This document shows, one piece after another, positions 1-4,708 of a DNA stretch of 6,965 nt. Position 1 is the stretch's first letter, and every line of letters begins with the position of its first letter. The notes beneath the pieces are model-generated. The model was not told where the DNA came from, searched no databases, and was given only the letters and a program-made list of their open reading frames with translations. Both the position numbers and the translations under genes were made by a program. The DNA lies in the NCBI GenBank assembly GCA_900553815.1, contig USEY01000084.1:1-6965 (forward strand). The letters run 5' to 3'. This DNA comes from an uncultured Bacteroides sp. (lineage in GTDB: Bacteria > Bacteroidota > Bacteroidia > Bacteroidales > Bacteroidaceae).

Positions 1-24
1 TTCTAACAGAGCAAAGCGAAGTGA

Positions 25-48
25 TAACTTCTATAACTTCTTAACTTC
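25..48. repeat. Three short direct repeats TAACTTC upstream of the lipoprotein gene
   Basis: The heptamer TAACTTC occurs at 25-31, 34-40 and 42-48, a period of 8 to 9 bases. It lies about 60 bases before the first gene start. It may be a remnant of the low-complexity intergenic repeats seen in this group, or a binding site array for a regulator. No clear TAnnTTTG promoter core is visible between 1 and 104, so the promoter of the first gene is not identified. Confidence 0.4.
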
Positions 49-104
49 CAGGAAATTGTTATATGCGAAACTTAAATTATTCACCTATTAAAAAAGTCAT
101 TATT

Positions 105-653
105 ATGAAACACTTATTCTATCTCCTGGCCTGCATGGGCCTCTGCCTCTGGTGCTCGTGCTCGGACGACGAGCAGACACCGCCTCAGCCTGAACCGACA
201 GACGAATATACCCTGACGCTGAAATCGAGCGAAACGGTGGCTTTTGAAACCTTTGCAGCCGGCAGTGAAAGCGCACAAGCGGCCACGGGAACAGAAGCGG
301 AATGGTTTGGGAAACGTACACAGCTGGCCGGAGCAAGCACGCTGTACTTCCACGACGGACAAGTGGACATGAACAAGCCGGGAGGGCTGAAAGAGAGCTA
401 CGACATGAAATGGGAAGGCGACGAACTGCTGCTGCACGACGGTGCGAACGACAGCTGGACGCGCTGCGGAAAGAAGGACAAGGACGGGAAACTAAAGGTG
501 GACATGGTGTTCTACCGCCTGACACGCACGGGAGAACGACCGCTGGCCGTGACGGGACAGGCCTACGGCACGCCCACGGCCGACGAGCTGCGCGGAGCAA
601 CCGGCAAGGACGGGGAGCTGACATGGGCCAAGAGACAATACCTGTATGAATGA
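105..653 (+). CDS. Probable surface-exposed lipoprotein; candidate immunity protein for the adjacent CDC-like protein
   Basis: The product is 182 residues. I chose the ATG at 105 because it begins a typical lipoprotein signal (MKHLFYLLACMGLCLWCSC); an in-frame ATG at 63 would add 14 residues ahead of it. The lipid cysteine is most likely C19 (LWCS-C). It is followed directly by SDDE, which matches the acidic surface-export signal known for Bacteroidota lipoproteins, so the protein is probably displayed on the cell surface. A Pro/Glu-rich tether (about residues 23-34) leads into a roughly 150-residue domain rich in Thr, Gly and charged residues, likely beta-rich, with one further cysteine (C121). 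I do not recognise the domain. The stop is 26 bases before the start of the CDC-like gene, so the two are almost certainly co-transcribed. CDCL producers in Bacteroides are reported to be protected by a surface lipoprotein that blocks pore formation; position and predicted location make this a good candidate for that role. That function is inferred, not shown by homology. Confidence 0.85.
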   Translation: MKHLFYLLACMGLCLWCSCSDDEQTPPQPEPTDEYTLTLKSSETVAFETFAAGSESAQAATGTEAEWFGKRTQLAGASTLYFHDGQVDMNKPGGLKESYDMKWEGDELLLHDGANDSWTRCGKKDKDGKLKVDMVFYRLTRTGERPLAVTGQAYGTPTADELRGATGKDGELTWAKRQYLYE

Positions 654-663
654 CCTACACAAA

Positions 664-670
664 AAGGAGG
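664..670 (+). promoter_or_regulatory. Strong Shine-Dalgarno site AAGGAGG
   Basis: AAGGAGG lies 9 bases before the ATG at 680. Strong sites like this are uncommon in Bacteroidales. It fixes the start of the CDC-like protein at 680 rather than at the in-frame ATG at 650, which would overlap the upstream stop codon and lie before the site. Independent ribosome loading suggests the second protein is made in at least the same amount as the first. Confidence 0.8.
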
Positions 671-679
671 AACAAAGAC

Positions 680-1534
680 ATGAAAAAGAGAATGACACAG
701 ATAGCAAGCCTGCTGCTGGCACTGGTAGCCATGCAGGCATACGCCCAGGAACCGGGCTATAGCCAGCAGGTGGCCAAATGCCCGAAGGGGCTGTTTGTAG
801 GCGCCATCATGGAGGCGCAGAGCCTGGACACGGAGACATACAAGATGGTGGAGGCGGACATAAACCCGGTGACCGTGACCTATTCGTTCGGGGTACCGTC
901 GGAAACCTACAAGCCGTCGGCAGAGGAAATGACGGCTGCGGTGCGCCGCCACCTGGAGGCTGACGGCAACCTGCTGCAACAAAACGTGGAAATGAAAGCA
1001 GCCCTGGGCGAGCTGGAAGACTACGGCCGCCTGTTCTTTGACTGGGGACAAAAGGTGGACCTGGCCGCATGGAGCGGACTGCCGGAGGAGAGCAAGCCCG
1101 CAGGAAACCTGGTGAGGCTGGTGCTGAGCCGCACGGCGTTCACCATAGGTATGGACATACCCGAAGCACTGACCGACGACCCGGCCGTGAAGGAGCGGGC
1201 AGACGAGCTGATATACATCAACGAACTGAGCTTCGGACGGAGAGTGACCGTGCTGCTGGAGAGCCGGCAGGAGACCGATGAGGTGATAGCTGCCGTACAG
1301 GAGGTGCTGGCAGGAGGAACGGTGTCGGAAAAGGCACAGGCCATACTGGCGAACACAACGCTGCGCATCATGCCCCTGGCTGACGGGCAATGCCTGGAGA
1401 ACCTGAACCCGGATGGGTTGCTGGAGGGCATAGCGGCATACATCAACCGGCCGTTTACAGCCGAAGACTTCGGCCAGCCGATAGCCTTCAGGGCTGCCTG
1501 GGTGAAGGATAATGCAGCCTTCGTGCACGAATGA
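680..1534 (+). CDS. Secreted CDC-like protein (thiol-activated cytolysin domains 1-3, no domain 4)
   Basis: The product is 284 residues. A signal peptide (residues 1-22, cleavage after AYA) has no lipobox, so the protein is exported as a soluble form. The rest aligns with the domain 1-3 core of cholesterol-dependent cytolysins such as perfringolysin and listeriolysin as I remember them: GAIMEAQSL (41-49) with the GALQLAD region; VTVTYSFGVP (64-73) with the ININIDLPG strand; FTIGMDIP (154-161) with FYTVSxDxP; INELSFGRRVTVLLES (180-195) with VSxVAYGRxxYVKLET; TDEVIAAVQEVLAGG (199-213) with the KDVQAAFKALIK helix of transmembrane hairpin 2; and FTAEDFGQPIAF...VKDNAAFVHE (259-284) with FTxxxPxxPISY...LKDNxxAxxxN. 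It ends where domain 4, with the Trp-rich undecapeptide that binds cholesterol, would begin. Canonical CDCs are about 470-530 residues. The spacing between core blocks is close to that of CDCs, so both hairpin regions appear intact. Two cysteines remain after cleavage (C34, C238). The likely role is one component of a CDCL pore-forming toxin acting on other bacteria. Homology to the CDC fold is strong; the antibacterial role is inferred. Confidence 0.85.
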   Translation: MKKRMTQIASLLLALVAMQAYAQEPGYSQQVAKCPKGLFVGAIMEAQSLDTETYKMVEADINPVTVTYSFGVPSETYKPSAEEMTAAVRRHLEADGNLLQQNVEMKAALGELEDYGRLFFDWGQKVDLAAWSGLPEESKPAGNLVRLVLSRTAFTIGMDIPEALTDDPAVKERADELIYINELSFGRRVTVLLESRQETDEVIAAVQEVLAGGTVSEKAQAILANTTLRIMPLADGQCLENLNPDGLLEGIAAYINRPFTAEDFGQPIAFRAAWVKDNAAFVHE

Positions 1535-1624
1535 TGGCACACGGATGACACGGATTAGACAGACGACCGCAGAAAAGAACTGAAATCTGTGTAAATCTGA
1601 AAAATCCGTGTCATTTGCGTGCCA
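1535..1624. repeat. Large imperfect inverted repeat between convergent genes; possible bidirectional terminator
   Basis: The left arm (1535-1556) and right arm (1603-1624) are reverse complements at 19 of 22 positions, including a perfect inner block GACACGGATT / AATCCGTGTC. The loop is 46 bases and carries AAATCTGTGT (1583-1592), a near copy of AAATCCGTGT in the right arm (1602-1611). The element starts directly after the stop of the CDC-like gene and ends 9 bases before the end of the oppositely oriented sirtuin gene, so it could stop transcription from both sides. The CGGATGACACGGATT / AATCCGTGT wording resembles dispersed intergenic repeats that I recall from Bacteroides genomes. Confidence 0.7.
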
Positions 1625-1633
1625 TTTCATCCC

Positions 1634-2341
1634 TTAGAGAAGCTCTTCCTTCAGCAGGCGGGCCAGTTCCTTGACACCCTCGGAAGCACCTTTGCGGATG
1701 ACGTGTATGTGACGCGCAGAGTGGGTATCCACCGGCTTGGGGTCGATGAGGTAGACCTCGGCGCGGGCGGGTACGTAGTGGAGAAGACCGGCGGCGGGAT
1801 AAACGTTCATGGAAGTGCCGATGATGACGAAGATATCGGCCTGCTCCACATAGTCGATGGCGGTCTCTATCTGGGGGACAGCCTCACCAAACCACACGAT
1901 GAAGGGGCGCAGCTGGCTGCCATCGCCGGCCTTGTCGCCCAGGTGGACTTCGTATTCCTCGGGCTTCAGTTCCTTGATGTAATGAGGATTATAGGGGGCG
2001 CGGCTGGAGCAGACTTTGGTAAGCTCGCCATGCAGGTGTATGACGTGGGTGCTGCCGGCACGCTCGTGCAGGTTGTCAACATTCTGGGTAACGACCGTCA
2101 CCTGAAAATCCTTCTCCAGGGCAGCCAGCCCTAGATGGCCTTCGTTGGGCTTAACGTCGAGCAGCTGCTTGCGGCGCTCGTTGTAGAAATTGATGACCAG
2201 TTCAGGATTGCGCGCATAGCCTTCGGGGGTGGCCACCTGCTCTACGGGATATTTGTCCCACAAGCCTCCTGCATCGCGAAACGTACTGATACCACTTTCG
2301 GCACTCATGCCTGCACCCGATAATACTACAAGTTTTTTCAT
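1634..2341 (-). CDS. cobB: Sirtuin-family NAD-dependent protein deacylase (CobB/SIRT5-like), zinc cysteines lost
   Basis: The product is 235 residues, a normal length for a bacterial class III sirtuin. It removes acyl groups from lysines using NAD+ and acts in the cytoplasm. Visible motifs are the NAD-binding GAGMSAESGISTFRD (residues 9-23), QNVD (86-89), the catalytic histidine H104 in HLHGE, GTSMNVYPAAGL (in the distal Rossmann part) and the late LIDP strand. Y53 and R56 (FYNERR) match the Tyr-x-x-Arg pair of CobB and SIRT5 that accepts succinyl and malonyl groups, so desuccinylase or demalonylase activity is plausible. The usual four zinc-binding cysteines after HGE are absent: C111 is the only cysteine in the whole protein. 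The start at 2341 is preceded on the minus strand by AAAGAAAGGA. The gene stands alone and converges on the CDC-like gene; nothing links their functions. Confidence 0.95.
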   Translation of the reverse strand: MKKLVVLSGAGMSAESGISTFRDAGGLWDKYPVEQVATPEGYARNPELVINFYNERRKQLLDVKPNEGHLGLAALEKDFQVTVVTQNVDNLHERAGSTHVIHLHGELTKVCSSRAPYNPHYIKELKPEEYEVHLGDKAGDGSQLRPFIVWFGEAVPQIETAIDYVEQADIFVIIGTSMNVYPAAGLLHYVPARAEVYLIDPKPVDTHSARHIHVIRKGASEGVKELARLLKEELL

Positions 2342-2745
2342 AAGCTATTCCTTTCTTTAAAAAATCATTGGAAGCACCAAAGGAGTCTGAAGAAGTCATC
2401 GGGAGTGCGCCTGCATGAAAATGAATCTATCAGACTTCACTACCTGGCTTCTGAATCCTAAAACTCCTAACTGCCATACAAAAATAAACGTTTTGCGATA
2501 AAACGAAGCCTGACGGGCGGGATTTCTGTCGTAAAATAGTTGCCCGGCGGATGCAGTATTCCGGGGAGAAGGCGCGTTTATAGAGAAAAGGAGGAAGGCG
2601 ATGCAAACGAAGAATGAGGAATTGAGACTACTCCTTAAGGTGAAAATTAAAAGTTGTTTTGAGCGCAGCTAATGAAGCATCAGTTGAAGCTAACCGATTA
2701 TCAATAAACACTATATACAACTCCACTATTTAGAGATTCAGAGCT
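2342..2745. other. 404-base intergenic region between divergent genes
   Basis: No convincing gene is present. The part next to the sirtuin holds its likely promoter (2479-2486, minus strand) and a palindrome CGTTTT-GCGAT-AAAACG (2489-2505). The middle, around 2507-2560, is locally GC-rich (CGGGC and GCCCG blocks that could pair weakly). The part from 2580 to 2672 has a purine-rich stretch with a strong ribosome-binding-like AAAGGAGG, a 23-codon reading frame and a 14-base sequence shared with the spacer at 3432-3445. The last 70 bases before 2746 are AT-rich, but I could not place a clear TAnnTTTG promoter core for the downstream gene. Confidence 0.6.
2479..2486 (-). promoter_or_regulatory. 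Probable Bacteroides-type promoter -7 element for the sirtuin gene
   Basis: Read on the minus strand, this is TATTTTTG, which fits the Bacteroides TAnnTTTG core. Transcription would begin a few bases further on, giving a leader of roughly 130 bases before the start codon at 2341. The upstream -33 TTTG element is not well matched. A 17-base palindrome (2489-2505) lies just upstream and could be an operator. Confidence 0.4.
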
Positions 2746-3417
2746 ATGAAACACCTGCACCACACATGGGTCCTCGTGGCCGCCTTACTGCTGTTGCTGG
2801 CACCCGGCCAGCGATTGCAGGCACAAGAAAAGACACCCACTTCCATATTCTCGCTACATGCAGGACCTTCGTGGTACGTGGGCCAGTTGATGGGAATCAC
2901 CAGCCGGGAGAACGACTATTGCCGCGACTTGCGTCAGGGCATAGCCTGGGAGGCCGACTACTGGTACACCGGAGAGAGGCCGGAGGGCAAAGGCTTCAAG
3001 GTCGGCCCGGGCGTGCTGTACCACGGCAGCCTGTACAAGGCAGCCACCGACGAGGGGTCGGACAAGATAGGCATGCACTACCTGGCATTGCAGTTGGGCA
3101 CTTTCTTCTTCCAGAAACACTACATGCTGCAAGTGGCAGCAGGCGTAGGCTACCAGTTCTATGCAGACAAGAGCACCGTCTACGGCAAGCCGCGCAATGT
3201 GTCGATGAACAAACTGGCATGTAACCTTTCGGCAGCCGGCGAATACTTTCTGAACAACCGTTGGGGCGTGTCGACAAAGGTGAACTGGCTGATATCGTCG
3301 TCGGAGGCCTACTCCGTGGAATATCACGGAGAACACTGGCAGGTGGATCATCCACACGAAGGTGAAGGCTACTTCGGCAGGCTGTCGCTGCTGGTGGGAC
3401 TGAATTATCATTTTTGA
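2746..3417 (+). CDS. Small outer-membrane beta-barrel protein
   Basis: The product is 223 residues. A long hydrophobic signal peptide (about residues 1-26, cleavage after LQA) sends it through the inner membrane. The mature part shows alternating polar and aromatic/hydrophobic stretches typical of beta strands: for example SIFSLHAGPSWYVGQL (33-48), GFKVGPGVLYHGS (83-95), HYLALQLGTFFF (111-122), HYMLQVAAGVGYQFY (125-139), LACNLSAAGEYFL (157-169), WGVSTKVNWLI (173-183) and a final strand RLSLLVGLNYHF (212-223) ending in Phe, the usual C-terminal barrel-assembly signature. The size suggests an eight-stranded barrel of the OmpW/OmpA-like porin superfamily often labelled 'outer membrane beta-barrel protein'. 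No enzymatic motif is visible. The following lipoprotein gene is 113 bases downstream in the same direction across a repeat-rich spacer, so co-transcription is possible but unproven. Confidence 0.8.
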   Translation: MKHLHHTWVLVAALLLLLAPGQRLQAQEKTPTSIFSLHAGPSWYVGQLMGITSRENDYCRDLRQGIAWEADYWYTGERPEGKGFKVGPGVLYHGSLYKAATDEGSDKIGMHYLALQLGTFFFQKHYMLQVAAGVGYQFYADKSTVYGKPRNVSMNKLACNLSAAGEYFLNNRWGVSTKVNWLISSSEAYSVEYHGEHWQVDHPHEGEGYFGRLSLLVGLNYHF

Positions 3418-3431
3418 GGAGCGGAAAAAAT

Positions 3432-3500
3432 GAAGAATGAGGAATGAAGAATTCAGGACAGCCGCCCGCTTATCACTAACCACTTACTACTAACCACTTA
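3432..3500. repeat. Intergenic low-complexity direct repeats
   Basis: The spacer between the beta-barrel and lipoprotein genes starts with an AAT/GAA-rich run (GAAGAATGAGGAAT at 3432-3445, then GAAGAATT). The same 14 bases occur at 2609-2622 in the gap upstream of the barrel gene. Further on, ACTAACCACTTA occurs twice without mismatch (3475-3486 and 3489-3500) separated by two bases. Both kinds of sequence look like intergenic repeats familiar from Bacteroides genomes; on the reverse strand the first produces spurious SSFLILHF-type peptides. Confidence 0.6.
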
Positions 3501-3530
3501 TCCCCAATAATCAATAAATATCAAACTGCC

Positions 3531-3983
3531 ATGAAGAAAATATTATTACTGTTGCTGTTGCCACTCTGCCTGGCTTGCACCGAAGATACATCCATTGACC
3601 CAACCCTGATGCCCGAGGCTACCAGCAACGGACAGAATACGGCAGGCTGCCTGATAGACGGCTGGGTATACACCTGCGGACGGTTTGGACTGCCCACGGT
3701 CAGCACAAACGAGCACGAGGGAAATAAGTATGTCACTATCAGCATGCCGGTGAACAGGTTCAGCGGCATTACCTTCACATTGGTCAACCCGACGGCACAG
3801 GCCGAATGCAGCTATATAGGAGCCAGCTTTGACGGCGAAAAGCTGGAAGACGGAACAGCCTACATCAGCCGCAATGACGGACGGGTAATCAGCGGTACCT
3901 TCTGGGGAGGCGAGGTATCGGAAGGACGATTTGATATACAGTACCCGGTGGACGAGGACCCGGGAGAGGTAATTGCCTTTTAA
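3531..3983 (+). CDS. Small lipoprotein of unknown function
   Basis: The product is 150 residues. The signal peptide is short and Leu-rich, with a lipobox ending at C16 (CLA-C). The residues after it, TEDTSIDP, include two acids at +3 and +4, a weaker match to a surface-export signal than in the first lipoprotein. The domain begins with NTAGCLIDGWVYTCGRFGLP (residues 36-55), with two cysteines (C40 and C48) that might form a disulfide, and continues as likely beta strands (KYVTISMPV, GITFTLVNP, GTAYISRNDGRVISGTFWGGEV) ending in GRFDIQYPV. The pattern of 'small domain with a Gly-Thr-Phe...Gly-x-Phe-Asp-Ile ending' resembles Bacteroidota DUF6252-like lipoproteins, but I am not certain of that family. 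No Shine-Dalgarno site is visible; the start is set by the signal peptide. Confidence 0.8.
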   Translation: MKKILLLLLLPLCLACTEDTSIDPTLMPEATSNGQNTAGCLIDGWVYTCGRFGLPTVSTNEHEGNKYVTISMPVNRFSGITFTLVNPTAQAECSYIGASFDGEKLEDGTAYISRNDGRVISGTFWGGEVSEGRFDIQYPVDEDPGEVIAF

Positions 3984-4030
3984 TAAGAAATTTTAAATAC
4001 CTCAAACAGACATCATTCAAATAAAACATG

Positions 4031-4038
4031 TACTTTTG
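4031..4038 (+). promoter_or_regulatory. Bacteroides-type promoter -7 element for the FKBP operon
   Basis: TACTTTTG fits the TAnnTTTG core, in the common wording TACTTTTGCC. It lies 20 bases before the start codon at 4059, giving a very short leader. The -33 element is poorly conserved; an AT-rich stretch (TTTTAAATAC) lies further upstream. Confidence 0.6.
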
Positions 4039-4058
4039 CCACTCATAAAAAAACGACT

Positions 4059-4646
4059 ATGGACAAATTCAGTTATGCTATTGGCTTAGGCATAGGCCAG
4101 AACCTTTTGAGCATGGGAGCCAAAGGGATTGATGTGGAAGATTTTGCACAAGCCATCAAAGACGTATTGGATGGCAACAAGACAGCTATCACACATACAG
4201 AAGCTCGCGACATCGTAAACAAATATTTTGAGGAGATGGAGCAGAAGATGAATGCTGCCAACATAGAGGCCGGCAAGAAATTCCTGGAAGAAAACAAGAA
4301 ACGCCCGGGCGTCATCACGCTGCCCAGCGGATTGCAATATGAAGTGGTGAAGGAAGGCAACATAGGCAAGTATGCCAAGGCTACTGACCGCGTGAAATGC
4401 CACTATGAGGGTACACTGATAGACGGCACGCTGTTTGACAGCTCTATCAAGCGCGGCGAACCGGCCGTATTTGGTGTCAACCAGGTGATTCCGGGTTGGG
4501 TGGAAGCCCTGCAGCTGATGCCCGAAGGTGCCAAGTGGAAACTCTACATCCCTTCGGACCTGGCCTACGGTGCACAGGGAGCCGGCGAAATGATTCCGCC
4601 TCACAGCACACTGATATTCGAAGTGGAGCTGCTGCAAATTCTCTGA
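4059..4646 (+). CDS. FKBP-type peptidyl-prolyl cis-trans isomerase, FklB-like, cytoplasmic
   Basis: The product is 195 residues and has no signal peptide. It catalyses cis-trans isomerisation of peptidyl-prolyl bonds and probably assists folding in the cytoplasm. The N-terminal part (residues 1-80) is a helical dimerisation segment (SYAIGLGIGQNL, then a charged helix ending KKFLEENKKRPGV) as in FklB, FkpA and Mip. The FKBP domain covers about 88-195 and retains the active-site residues Y116, F126, D127, F138, VIPGW (143-147), Y170, H182 (IPPHS) and F187. Total length is close to E. coli FklB (about 206 residues). The next gene, a lipoprotein relative with the same architecture, starts 62 bases after the stop, suggesting an operon that arose by duplication. 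Confidence 0.95.
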   Translation: MDKFSYAIGLGIGQNLLSMGAKGIDVEDFAQAIKDVLDGNKTAITHTEARDIVNKYFEEMEQKMNAANIEAGKKFLEENKKRPGVITLPSGLQYEVVKEGNIGKYAKATDRVKCHYEGTLIDGTLFDSSIKRGEPAVFGVNQVIPGWVEALQLMPEGAKWKLYIPSDLAYGAQGAGEMIPPHSTLIFEVELLQIL

Positions 4647-4708
4647 ACCTGAAGAGGAAGCATACAACAAGGAGAAATATTAATCAAACAACATAATAAA
4701 AAAGCAAA

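Noticed and set aside
563..1630. A 355-codon open frame on the minus strand opposite the CDC-like gene
   Set aside because: It is the antisense of a gene with signal peptide, strong ribosome binding site and CDC homology. Its peptide is rich in Cys, His and Gln with no recognisable domain, a typical shadow of a GC-rich gene.
1535..1633. Search for a frameshifted domain 4 after the CDC-like stop codon
   Set aside because: No Trp-rich undecapeptide-like or beta-sandwich coding sequence is present in any frame; the space is the inverted repeat and then the convergent sirtuin gene. The protein ends naturally, not through a recent frameshift.
1619..2134. A 171-codon open frame on the plus strand within the sirtuin region
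   Set aside because: It is antisense to the sirtuin, whose motifs are complete. The plus-strand peptide has no recognisable family and no ribosome binding site.
2854..3483. A 209-codon open frame on the minus strand across the beta-barrel gene
   Set aside because: It starts in the repeat-rich spacer (giving the spurious NSSFLILHF peptide) and runs antisense to a gene with a clear signal peptide and barrel strands.
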